Shown in pieces: positions 1 to 11,681 of a stretch of 64,000 bases of DNA. This DNA comes from Siniperca chuatsi (Eukaryota > Chordata > Actinopteri > Centrarchiformes > Sinipercidae), in the NCBI RefSeq assembly GCF_020085105.1, contig NC_058045.1, positions 9,336,333 through 9,400,332 of the forward strand. The letters run 5' to 3'. A program made the translations under genes and the position numbers. Positions within the stretch are counted from its first letter, which is position 1; every line of letters begins with the position of its first letter. The notes below the pieces were generated by a model. The model was not told the origin of the DNA, did no database searches, and saw only the letters and a list, made by a program, of their open reading frames with translations.

Positions 1-3000
1 CAGGATTGTGTTGGGGTTGAACCCAAGGGCACATGTTGGAAAACAGATTCCAACAGTTGGTTACCGTTGAAAGCTAGAGTCGTACAACTGCAAATCAATG
101 CAGTTTGTAATCTGGCCTTTTAGCCGCTAAATGTTTCGCTTCTGCTAGTCACTAACTTTGTCTGCTGTTTGGTGCTGGTCAGTAAGTGTACAGTGGGTTT
201 ATGCGAACTTTTTCACTGAAAACTGCTGACAGCCATGAGAGTGAACAAAAACATTAAAGTTGCGGGCCATAAAACCAAAACAATGAGCAGAACGACGCTA
301 AAACCCTCCATACAGTTAAGGGGAACTGTAGAGTTGGGTGACAATTCTCATCATTCATCACTTCAAGCAACTCCTTTCACATTACACCTCATTTGATCCA
401 CTGTTAATAAAAAAAGATCATTGCTGCTTTAAAAAGAAGGCGAAATTATGGCTCATAGCAAACTTAGAACTGTACGCTTATCAGTTTTTATTATTTCTAT
501 TTTATTTATTCATTGTGATTTGGTGATTTGCCTGTCACTATGTGTATTTATTGCGTTTTCAAAAATATTTAGCCTATATAACAAACTATTTATTTATTTA
601 TTGTTTCCAGAATATTTAATTGGGGGGTATAAAATTGATCTGGTTTTATCCAGTATTTCTTTTCCTGTGTATATGTCTACATAGTGGTATCACTGTAATA
701 TTGTATTAATAATGCAGGTTTTTTTTAAACGACTATGAAGTTAATTCCTTATTGAACAAGGGAATGAATAGATATTACAAATGAGCATGTCAGTCACAGA
801 TATGATGTCAGTATCTGAGCATCGATTGCAGCCCCACTTTTCTATGCTGATACAAACACGTTGCATGTGAATCTGACTTAACTGTGATTTGTGGGTTCAG
901 ATGTGATCTGAGTCAGCTGCAGTAGTCATCATTACATCAAGGAGTCAGTAACAATTATAGTGACAAAGCTTTACAACATATAACTTTAAAATAGGGCCTC
1001 TGGCTGCCCCGCAGGCCTCTGCTCTCACTGTTGTGCTGCAGGGTATTACTGTAAATCTATGGTCTTCTTGGCATAAGCCAAGAGTGGGTAGTCTATCTTT
1101 AACAATATGACAGTTGGCAAGTGGGCTGACCAAGCATTAAAGACGCATGTTGGATAATACACTTGTCTACACACACATTTGCCAAGATTGCTTCCACAAG
1201 TCAGCTCCTCAAATGGTGGCGAGAATTTTCTGACATTTCTACAATCCTGGATTCAAGATTAACATTTTCTTTTATATTTTATAACTAGCCTTGACTTTCT
1301 AATCCCACTGAGGGCTTGTGTCCCTTTGGTTTAGTAATGAGCCATATTTTACAGACTTCAGCTCCTCTGGGGACTTTGATTTACTATGAGAATTAGCAGA
1401 CTTGAAGTAATTTATGGAACTATTTCACTGCATCACAGTAAAGCTATGGAGTGGGCCATTTTCATTTTCTTTATTATAATGCCAGCCATTTCCTGCCAAA
1501 TTTGCATGAGCTGGGGCAGATTGACAGTAAACAGCTGTGTGAATGTGGGACTAATGGGTCCACAGGCAGGGGAAATATTTCAAGCCAGGATAGGTTGTAT
1601 CACAATTCAGAGTCATTTCACAATCCTGTCACTGATGTTTCTGAATTTGAAGCGTTCTTCTTTCAGTTGTTGAAAGCAGTCAAGTCAATGTGCTTAGTGT
1701 GACGGCTTTTGACTGAATATTGGCCTATCAGAGTTAGTTGATTGAAAACATTCCCAAAACTTGATGTATCACAGCAAAGGGATTTGTGGAAATTCTGGTC
1801 ACAGACACTAATAATTGGGATGTTTTTGTGTGGTTGATCCCAGTCTAAAGATAGTGACTCACATGGCAAACACAAGACATGGCAAACCCGAGCACTAAAC
1901 CTGTAAACTGCGTGGCTTCCTGAAATTGGTGGCCTAGACAATTAGAGTGGAGGGGTCCACACAGGGGTGCTGGCCAGAGGCCGATCAGGGTGCGTGATTT
2001 AGTCTGAAAGGTAGCAGCGATGATGGAGGGTCATGGACAAAGGCTCCACTCACCAGTGCTCTTTTGCTTTACGCCTCAAACTCACGCGCATTGCCCTTCG
2101 ATTGCTTATTGAATTACATCTAATCACTCAATTAAAGTCACATGGAGGAGCAGCATAGGTTGCCGCTGGATGCTGGATAACGGGTGCTGTGTTGTTGTTC
2201 GTGGGAAGTTTCAAAACAAGATGTCTGAAATGTTAGCACTATGACAAGCGTCTCAATCTCTGGCTGCAATCAGTTTTGTTTGACGACGGCTTGGGAAAGC
2301 ACCATCATGAATCTAGATCAAACATGGGCATTTTTCTATAACTACATCCCATTCATAACAGCTCACATAGTATATATTCACATGATTAGATGGTTACAGA
2401 TTTCTTTAATATATACAACATTTGCCAAAAATGTATTTCGTATAGTTAGACAGTTATTCAAATATAGATATTTATAATTTTGTCATTTTGTCTTTGTGTT
2501 GATCAACTAATTGATTAATTGACTAATTATTTAAATTCAATTGGGGGCATTTTTGCATATATTCAAGCATCTCAAAACATTATGAAACATATGAAATCAC
2601 CTTTCCTGTTGGATAACCAGCAGGATCTGGCAGGACTATGTATCTGCATTCATCATGATAAACACAAACATCTTAATCATATGTTTTTACAACATTTTCA
2701 AATGTTGATAAAGTAAATTATTTAATATTTGGGAGAAGTCTCATCATTTATTGTCATAGTTCCTCATGTATGTCTAAGGCCATATGTAGGGTCACTTCCA
2801 AAGTTTTCTCAATCTATACAAGTTCCTTGTGGAGATCTACTGTGGCTGCAGCCGGTTGGGTGTTGAGAGGCAGCAGTGAGTAAGGAGGAAATGGGGTCTG
2901 GCATGTTGACTCAGGAGTAAATCCCCCCGGACTTCTCAAAAGGCTGCTATTAGAGTTTAATCACCCTGTGATCCTGCACACACTCTAAAGCTGAGAGGGA

Positions 3001-3833
3001 TGACTGATGAGCATGCAGCATACAAACTGTAAGCATCGACTCATCCAGAAGCTGCAATCAGCGCTTTGGATGGATGAGTGCAATCCAGTGATGAGGAAAC
3101 CGAATGAGCTTTGAAAAAAGTAGTGTTACACTCTTCTTTCCACATTTCACGCCTCCTTTTTTTAAAAAAAACTGGCTCCCGTCTGCATTTTAACAATTGA
3201 TTTGTGAAGCCACAAAATTATACTTGTAAATGATACTTGAATGGCCAGTGCAAGTAATTCTTCCTCCTATTTTATTACCTCAAATTTCTCAAGGCCTTTG
3301 CAACAGTGTTCTCAATTTCTCAACAAGCGAGGCTCTTAGTTTTCATTATGCACTGCTTATTTTTAGACAAAGGGCCCATTCTGTTGTGTGCCAAAGCAAA
3401 AGGCAGAGCACCAGTGAATTATTTCAAGGACATTTGCATAATGCTTTGTGACTGAGTCTCTATTTTAAGCTGAATTTTTTCCAGACATGGCTGCCTGAGC
3501 TACCAGAGAAAAGAGAAAGAACAAGTGTGGAAAGAAATGGACTATCAAAGGAAGGAGCTGAGCTTTCATGTTAGGACACTTTGATTGTGTTACAGATTGG
3601 TTCCAGGTGAGGCAGCTCTGAAAGAGAGGAAATCCAAGGGAAGAGAGAAATTCTTAACTAAGGATGGCATTGCCAGGATTTAAGCATTAAGGGAAGATTT
3701 AGAACAGCAGGTGTAGAGAATCGATGAAGCTCAAATATTCTATATTGTGGTGGGTGGCAACTCCCTGCGGTGCTTCAACTGTTTGGGAAAGTGTCTCTTT
3801 TTAATTATAGACAACATTTTCATAGACGAAAGC
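1..3833. other. Intergenic DNA, no gene seen
   Basis: AT-rich sequence with only short ORFs (below about 100 codons) that show no recognisable domain and no chain of frame-compatible splice sites. I recognise no repeat family here either. It may hold distal regulatory DNA of lmo2, but nothing in the sequence proves that. Confidence 0.5.
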
Positions 3834-4055
3834 CAGTGGTGGAAAGTAACTAAGTACATTTACTCAAGTACTGTACTAGTAAAATTTTGAGGTTTTTGTA
3901 CTTTACTTGAGTATTTCCTTTGTATGCTACTATACTTCTACTCCACTACATTTCAGAGTGAAATATTGTACTTTTTCTTCCGCTACATTTATTTGGCAGC
4001 TATTGTTACTTCTTACTTTGCAGAATACGATTTTACTCATAAAACATGTAATCAT
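3834..4055 (+). repeat. Family A DNA-transposon-like repeat, left half
   Basis: Starts with CAGTGGTGGAAAGTAACTAA and continues with the ACTCAAGTACTGTACT-type text that recurs at 5.66, 15.6, 49.1, 55.6, 60.7 and 62.8 kb. In complete copies the other end is the inverse of the start (TTCCACCACTG), so the family looks like a non-autonomous DNA transposon with terminal inverted repeats. This copy loses its right half where family B sequence begins. Confidence 0.75.
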
Positions 4056-4345
4056 CTTTAGCGCTGAATCTAACGATTACTTTCTTGATTAATCGATTAA
4101 TCGTTGGGTCCACATCACAATATCCCAGAGCACAGGGTGACATCATTAAATGTCTTATTTTGTCCGACCAACATACCAAAACCCCCAAATATTCAATTTA
4201 TTATGATGTAAGACCAAGAAAAGCAGTAATCAATTTTCAAAAAAAAATATATATATATATATATATAGTTTACAATACTTCTGTCCTTTTCCTTAAGCAA
4301 AAGTGGAGTCAGCCACCACTGACAAAAGCCGTACAAAGCCTGTAA
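4056..4345 (+). repeat. Family B interspersed repeat, fragment
   Basis: Carries the GATTAATCGATTAATCG core and the following text with GTCCGACCAA that is shared with copies at 23.6, 26.1, 26.5, 36.9 and 39.8 kb. Complete copies begin TAGGGCTGCAACTAA and end with the inverse. The sequence ends in an AT dinucleotide run and unrelated DNA. Confidence 0.65.
4247..4266. repeat. (AT)10 microsatellite
   Basis: Uninterrupted AT dinucleotides directly after an A-rich stretch, inside the family B fragment. Confidence 0.9.
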
Positions 4346-5659
4346 ATGTGTAATTTATAATCCCTGCCACGTCAATTTTCTGTTCTGAAGTTCTTCATGA
4401 TCTGTCCAACTGTGGTCCTGCCAGTGTGCATGCCTATGCTGGCTTTCTGCAATGATTGGAAGCAGGCATTGCGTGGGAAGTCCAATTAGAGACGGAAATT
4501 GCACTGAGCCCGCCGCTGTGTAGCCAAGGTTTGACGCATGGTCACTTACCTGCACATCTGCACTGATTTTTTAAAAGCAGTAGCCACCTCTTTCCACCAC
4601 CTTAATTGGAGTTTCCATCACTGATTGCTTGAAAGAGAAATGCATTGCCACGGTCTGCTTCCTGGTAACAGTCTGGCTTTTCACTGATGTCTGATGAGAA
4701 GGAGGTGGGAGTCAGGTTTAGATTTAACCCTAACCCTTTTTTATGCTCATCTAAATAAAGCAGGTCTAAACGTATGAGGTCCCTGTGATGTGTGGTGCAA
4801 GAGGTCACCTACTGTCACTGGAATAATGTGTCTGGAAAAAATATCATATTCATGATGTTATTCATGTTAAATGGAGATAGTTGAATCTCTGTAGATAGCT
4901 GAATGAAAAGAAACCACAAGAATCAATCACTAAATTGTTAATAACTGAAATAGCCTAAATGTTCACATGTAGAAGAGAATAAATCACAAACATTACCTAA
5001 GATTCTCAGTTATGAAAATCATTTTTCTACTTTATTGGACAGGTTTACTCTTTATAACGAGCCACTCTCTCTGCTTGCAGCACAGACAAAAGCTCGCCTT
5101 TGACCTGTAACACAGTATCCATTCACTCATAGTCATACTGAACCCTCAAGAATGGTTTCATGTGTCATGTTGGTTCATTTTCTTGACTATTCATCCATGA
5201 AAGCACAACAAGTCAGTGGTTTTGGAGTTATAAAGCACATAATATCCATGACTATAGTTTCTAATCCATATTATGTGGTCTTGACATGCAGCTACATTTA
5301 TTATTCTGCAATATTGCTGCTTGCCCGTGTCAAAAAATGGTTTACCTAACACCCCACCCATCCCATAAGAGCAGCACTTTCTCCCCAGCATGTTTGATGC
5401 AGGTCTTGGATCAGAACCTCTAGTGCAATGTGTAGTTGGTTCATCAGAAGCCAGGAACACTTCTCAACATATGGGGATCATTTTAGGGGGGAAAAATGAC
5501 TTATTGCCAAAGAAACATATGTAAAAAACATACGGTAGATTGGCTCAAAACAGATTTACTACACTTGCATCACATATTTTTGCCGATCTATGGAATTTTA
5601 GCCATGATAAATGCAAAAGTTTGTCAGTGTATACATGTGCACATACAAACTGCTTCGAC

Positions 5660-6358
5660 AGTGAAGGAATGTGACAAAGTACATTTACTCAAGTACTATA
5701 CTTAAAGGGAAAGCTTGACATCTTGGGGACTTTGCTTATTCGCTTTCTTACCAAGAGTTAGATGAAAAGATTGAAACCTGTAAAATGACAAATTGCAATT
5801 TTTACACTTTTATATAGTGTACAGATCAAACAAGGAGCTATGTGAGCTTTAGAGGTGCTGGTAGACAGATGTTTTTACCTTTGGACAGAGCCAGGCTAGC
5901 TGTTTCCCCCTGTTTCCAGTCTTTGTGCTAAGCTAAGCTAACCAGCTGCTCGAGTAGCTTCATATTTACCGTACGGTCATGATAGTGGCATCAATCTACT
6001 ACTTGGCACTTGTACTTATACTTACATACAAAACATTTGCTTGTCGTATACAATATGATGCACTTACATTGATTTAACTACTTAACAGCATATAAAATAC
6101 TACTTATAGATCAATGCATCAGTAATAATAATTCAATAATATAACATAATAGTTTAACACTCACAGAGACCATTTTTTTGCATTGGGTACTTTTATTTTT
6201 GACACTTTAAGTACATTTTTCTAATTATACTTATGTAACCTACTTTTACTTAAGTAACATTTTGAATGCAGGACTTTTACTTGTAATGGAGTATTTTTAC
6301 ATTGTGGTATTGCTACTTTTGAATTAGTAGAGGATCTAAATAATTCCTCCACCACTGT
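5660..6358 (+). repeat. Family A repeat split by another element
   Basis: The left end (TACATTTACTCAAGTACTAT, to about 5701) and the right part (from about 5997 to the terminal CCTCCACCACTG at 6347-6358) belong to family A. They are separated by an unrelated repeat (5702-5996). A continuous family A copy was therefore interrupted by a later insertion. Confidence 0.7.
5702..5996 (+). repeat. Family C repeat nested in family A
   Basis: Begins TTAAAGGGAAAGCTTGACAT and contains CAGAGCCAGGCTAGCTGTTT and GTGCTAAGCTAAGCTAACCA, a text I recognise as a common teleost interspersed repeat. The boundaries are inferred from where family A sequence stops and resumes. Confidence 0.65.
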
Positions 6359-8010
6359 GGTCTAGTGCCCTTGCCACTGTGTTGGACATAAAAGCCTTTA
6401 GGCATCCAGGCTGAAGCAGTACACATCATAATAATCACATCACACATCTATACAAATGGCTGGCTGAGAGGACAGTGAAAGGGAGGGAAGCTTGAAAGAC
6501 TTACATACACAAAAACATACTGGGAGTAAAAAAAACAACTGGATGGGAAGGTAGACGAAAATAGGTGAGAGAGATTGTGAGGTAGGAAGAGAGAAAATAA
6601 AAGGAGGGAGAAAAGTAAGGTGGAAGCAGCTCAGTGTTGGAGTTTTTCTGGGGCCCCAGAGGTTTTCTACCTAATAAATCCTCAGCACATATTTAAGCCA
6701 GTCAGAGGACATGCCCGGCGAGAATTAAAGGATGCATGCTTATTACTCACCTATCCACCTCTGCCGTACCCCACAACTCCCACCCCCCACTACTCCCCCA
6801 GCCTGTCCTCAATCCAGACTGGAGGCGCTACGGGCTATCAGAGAATCGGAGCAGGAATGTGACTCCTGACAGACACATCTCTCAGGGCCACAGACTGAAT
6901 ATGTTCCCAATTAGCCCCATCTGATAAAGTGTGAGTGCAAGTGAAACCCAAGGCGGGCATGATCAATAGCACTTGACTCATTTTGTCAGATGGGTTTGAC
7001 ATTGACAGGCCGCGCTGTGATTAATCACTGTGGTGCTGCAAATAATTGCCCAACCACATCTTCCTTTGTAGGTGTCGTTGAACTCTCACTGTCATGTCTG
7101 TAGTGCTCTGAATATGGCTCGTCACTTTCAATTCAGTTCTATTTCATCTTTTCTTGAACTGGCATCCATACGAAAACCAGCTTTCCCTTAATGTGCCTGT
7201 CAGTTTTTTTACACTGCACACACACATACAGCCTTTTTTTCTCATACATTACCCCAAGAACATCTACCTGGACCAGAACCGCCATCTGCTGTTCACACTG
7301 CACACTGCACCAGAGTGAGGTTGATGTGTGGTGGTTGTTTCAGTGGGGCGAGCTGTTTGATAAAAACAAGCTGCAAGCCGTTGCGGTTTCATCCTCAGAA
7401 AGTCTCCTTGGTTTCCATGCACACAGCTGGATGTTTTTAGGTTTACCCGTATGGGACTGCTGTGACATGGGCACTGGAGATGAAACAGGCCTGACTCGGC
7501 ACACAAACACAGCACTACACTCCCGGCCTTGTGTACAGCTGGTAGGGATGACACAAGATGCACAGGGTTTTATTGAGTCCTGCTGAGGTTGCTGTGCAAG
7601 TCAGGGCAGTGCTCTGGCAAAGCTCAGCCTGCAGGGCAACAGAGGAGAGCGGGCCGATGGAACGCAGGCCGCTTGGCCAATGCTGAGGGTCTCTGTAGGC
7701 CGGTGTGTTGTATGTGAATGTCGTGAGATGAGACCTGGCCTCCCGTCAGCTGCAGTCTCATTAAACTCAGTGAACTCTCTGTAGAAAGGGAAGGAAGCAG
7801 ATAAAGAGTACAAAACCCTCTTTTAAACCTAAAGTTCTGTTTTGGGTCCTGGAGACTCCGGCCCTCTGTAACAGCTCAAAAAACATACTTAACATTGTTT
7901 TATCGGCTTGATACTTAAGAACTTTTCCTAATTGTATGAGAATTGCTTCAGAAGTTAGCAACAGAACAGACTTCTGTTACATCTGTTTGAAGTCAAGAGA
8001 CCACAACGGT
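6359..8010. other. Intergenic DNA, no gene seen
   Basis: ORFs of up to 131 codons (7191-7586, plus) overlap on both strands without recognisable domains, usable splice structure or repeat identity. I treat them as chance. Confidence 0.45.
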
Positions 8011-8545
8011 AAAGAAGAGTCTACAGCCATGCTAGCGGCTCTGCAAGGCTGTACCTAGGCACAGTGGTGCTTTGAACTAAATGCTAACATATCTCAGTTT
8101 AGCGTGTTATCATGCTAACATTTGCTAATTAGCAGTAAACATGAACTATTTGGTTGTAAACCAAAGTATTGGACAAATTAAAAGTTTGACCTGACAATGG
8201 CACTAGATTAGACTAGGAATCATTAGACAAGGAATATTGTGAATGTCTGTACAAAACTTCATGCAACTCCATCAAGTAGATCTTGAGATATTTGACAGGA
8301 TAAGAGACAACTTTGACCTGCTGGTGGCGCAGCAAGTAAAGTCAGGGGAATCATTATTAGGGTTCATTAGGGTTCATCTTCTGGGCACCATGGGTATCTG
8401 TACCAAATTTCATGGCAATCCATCCTACACTTGTCAAAATATATCACTAAAAGCCAAAAATGTCAACCTGTTGGTGGCACGCACAAAGGTGGGGGACCGA
8501 CCAACCTTAGAGCTATGCCGCTAGCATAGCTAAAATAGATTAAAT
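8011..8545 (+). repeat. Family F interspersed repeat (GCTAGCATGGCTA type)
   Basis: Runs from CTACAGCCATGCTAGCGGCT to GAGCTATGCCGCTAGCATAG and contains TGTACAAAACTTCATGCAAC and GGTGGCGCAGCAAGTAAAGT. The same text in diverged form recurs at 60.33-60.37 and 61.13-61.40 kb. A recognised widespread teleost repeat; I cannot assign its superfamily from one window. Confidence 0.65.
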
Positions 8546-10190
8546 ACAAGTCTATTTGGACATCTGTTATTGAAGTTTGTTCGTATGAAGTCTATCAGGG
8601 AGCAAGAGTTAACTGACCTCAAACAACATCACTATGTAGGTTCACAGATGTTTCTGCGTCTGTAAATGACTTTAAAAAATTATAGATATTTGTTTATGCT
8701 TACCCTAAATAACCTTCCTTTTGTGGTGTAATAACAATGCTTCGTGATCATTTCTGTATTTTGTCACTTTCATCAAATGTTTAAATCCAGTTTGTGGCAG
8801 AGAGAAGCGTTACCTCTTCTGTACTTTTCTGCATATTGGGTTTTAATGCAGTCAGAAGAAAAGAAAAGAATATCTGAAGAAAAAAATTGTTTGGTTTTGC
8901 AATTATTATTCTTCTTCTTATTATTATTATTACACACAGCTTTGAGGTTTGTGAGACCCCCAAACAATGACGAAGTAAAGCCAACAAAACACAAGGGTTA
9001 ACAGTGCTATGTCACCAGCATTGTAGACGTTGTAGACTACTGAGCTGCTGCCAATATTTATTTACGTAGTTAACATGTTTTTTATCCACACATATATAAA
9101 GCCTGGTGTTCAATATGGAGCTGATTTGGTGTCGAGACCACCGCGAAGTATATTTTTTTCTACACAGCCATTCCTCAAGCATTGCTTAATGCCACACTGA
9201 TGATTCTTCAATCTGCAGACCTCCAAATGAGCAAAGGCCCAGTATCCCTCTGTGTGCCTATACAGTATATTCCCATCTCTATTGTGGGAAAACTCGTTAG
9301 TTTCCCCATGAGTATGTCTTTCAGCAAAAGCGTCATCTCAGCCTGGGTGGGTTTTTAACTCTGTCTGTTCCTTCATTCCTCCCTCGTCTATGAATTAACT
9401 ACTGTCAGACCAAGCTAAAGACATCGTCCTGGAGCTTCTGTGCTCTGCCTTCTCCCTTTACCTTCCCCTCCTCTTTTTCTCTCTCCTTTGTCTTTGTTGC
9501 AAATTGTTTCCCGATCACATTTTTCACCCACTTTTTAATGTCAGTTAAGGCTGCTTCTCTCACCCACTAATACAGTGTGGTCAGGCGCCTTCGTTCCCGA
9601 CCTCACACGCAAGAGCAATTCATGGATTCAATTGTTGATGTTATCCCTGTAAAGATAACTGGGGATGGCAGGAGGTTGTGGGATGGCACTGGAGGAACAC
9701 GGCTTGTGGCCAGTTCAGAGTGAGTTGACAGCTAGCAGACATGAAGAAGAGAGCAGAAACACTCTGAAAGGCACCAGCTTTGAAGACAGACAGCAAGGAG
9801 AAAAAGCCAGAGACAGTGAATGTTAAAGCCCAAAACATCATGACTTCATTAACACCAATTTCTTCTGTGTTTCTCTCTAGGATTCATTCTCTGCCAGAAG
9901 AGATTATTATGAGAAGAAGCTGCATCCCATAATAGATTTGCAATAATTATCAGTATAGTATTCAGCAGCTCTCCTTGACCAGGCACAAAACCCTGATACC
10001 TGATTGAGCTGTTGTTCATTTGATGCTTGGAATTTATGAATCTTTTACTGACCTCTTGTGGCTGAAAACAGGTATAAAGAAGACAGCACTTAATGAAATA
10101 GAAAAAATACTATGAATAAATAATGTGAGGGAGGACTTCACCATAAGGATCTACTGTTAAACACACACCCAAGGCCAAAGCTGTGTCCCA
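8546..10190. other. Intergenic DNA, no gene seen
   Basis: No splice-linked coding exons, RNA gene or recognised repeat. The A/T-rich run at 8870-8935 is low-complexity sequence. Confidence 0.45.
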
Positions 10191-10605
10191 ATTTCATATA
10201 TACTAAATGTATGTAGTATATATGCTAATCTTTATTGAACTAGATGGCACTCAGCTTGTGGTGCTCAAACCGCCAAAGAAATACAATTGAAAAATTCAAC
10301 AGCAATGTCTCTTTCCAGAAATCATGACCCGGATAATAAAAAAATAATAAATAAAATAATCCCTGTACCTTGTTGTGAGCAGTTTCATGTAGGAACTATT
10401 TTCTTTGTACCGATAGTTTCAATTGTATTTATTTGGCACGTTGAACACCACAAGCCGAGTGCCATATGGTCCCGTTATATTCATATTCACCTCTACGGCC
10501 GATATCTCCAAAACTTGGCAACTCACACCAAAACAATCTAGATGGATAAATAGCACTACAGGTAAGAGGAAAAATATGTATTTTTGAGGTGAATGATCCC
10601 TTTAA
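10191..10605 (-). repeat. Teleost interspersed repeat (GTTGTGAGCAGTTTCATGTA type)
   Basis: Contains AATGTCTCTTTCCAGAAATC, GAGCAGTTTCATGTAGGAAC, ACGGCCGATATCTCCAAAAC and AACAATCTAGATGGATAAAT, and closes with GGTGAATGATCCCTTTAA. I recognise this combination as a high-copy repeat in spiny-rayed fish. Ends are approximate. Confidence 0.65.
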
Positions 10606-10978
10606 AACCTGCTCAGAATTAATATCTAGTATGGATTTGGGACACAACTTGTGTGTTGGTGGCTTTCTAAATTATTCCTTTGAATACATGGATTTCAGGT
10701 TTCTTTGTAACTCCCAGGAAGACACTCACGCCAAAGATTATCAATGTTTCTCTGAACTGTAATTTATTTAATAAATTGACAAGTAAATATCCAAAAAAGT
10801 CTTGGGTGCATGCCCAGAGAGTTGTAACAGTTACAAAAGAGACTGAAAACATCTCCAAAGTCAGTAAAATGAGTATTGCATGGGTTTCCTTGATTGCTAG
10901 AGGGTGCCACCAGTTCAACCAGTACAATCATTCAGGACTTTTTAAAATGGACATTGTATTCCATTTATAATATGAAAA

Positions 10979-11345
10979 TCTGGTAACGCTTTATTTTACA
11001 GGTCTGTAATTTCCTAATAAATTCTCGCTAATTTCCTAGTTTCCTGGAGTGAACTACGTAATTTTATACTATCCATATAGAAAACAGTGTTCAAATCTTT
11101 TAGTCAGTGCAGCAGGTAAGCTGAACATGCAAATGTGAAATTTGTCCACAGGTAAGCATACAATTCAACATATTTGGAGAATTAAGTTTCTAATAATGAA
11201 TAAATAATGAATGAATATTTACTTGGGTTTAAATTGAGCAGTTTAGTTTTCCCTATGATTAGTACCAAATTACACTGTTCTTCCCAGGAAATTACTGACA
11301 CATAAAATAAAACTTTACTGAAATTCTTATTGAACATTTCAGACT
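10979..11345. repeat. Possible interspersed repeat near the lmo2 3' end
   Basis: Starts GGTAACGCTTTATTTTACAG with CTAATAAATTCTCGCTAATT, and near 11305 has an inverse-type ACATAAAATAAAACTTTACT. This resembles the ends of a teleost repeat of the GGTAACGCTTTATTTTA type. It overlaps the region where the lmo2 3' UTR could run, so the call is tentative. Confidence 0.4.
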
Positions 11346-11681
11346 AGACTGAGGTGACGCAACAGCATTTGACTACAAGAAACTTGACAAAGATTTTTTT
11401 TTTTGTTCATTGCTAAAATTCTAAAAGTGTGTATAACAAACAACTATTATTGCATGTTTAAGTATTTTTTGCATTTAAGGATGAAGCCTTAGATGAAAAG
11501 TGTTCTGTTATTGCTGGTGCAGTCTTCATTAGTCTCCAGCAGGGAGCAATGCAGAGATGCAGGCTCTCCTTTCATGTTAAAATGATTCCATATAAATGTC
11601 AGATGCATGATAAAGCCTGCACAGGCTAGAAAAAGTCTGTTTATCAATGATTTATTCCCTTTAAAGCCAGGCAAGGTGATG

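Noticed and set aside
4728-4740. Telomere-like AACCCTAACCC
   Set aside because: Only two units; too short to be an interstitial telomere.
7191-7586. 131-codon plus-strand ORF
   Set aside because: A 99-codon minus-strand ORF overlaps it, neither shows a domain, and no splice-linked neighbours were found.
10667-10970. Overlapping ORFs on both strands (86 and 96 codons) that look hydrophobic on the minus strand
   Set aside because: Exact antisense overlap of two frames in AT-rich DNA and no family match; hydrophobicity follows from base composition.
11651-11656. Minus-strand AATAAA as the lmo2 poly(A) signal
   Set aside because: It lies only about 26 bases after the stop codon, which would leave almost no 3' UTR; not impossible but unlikely for lmo2.
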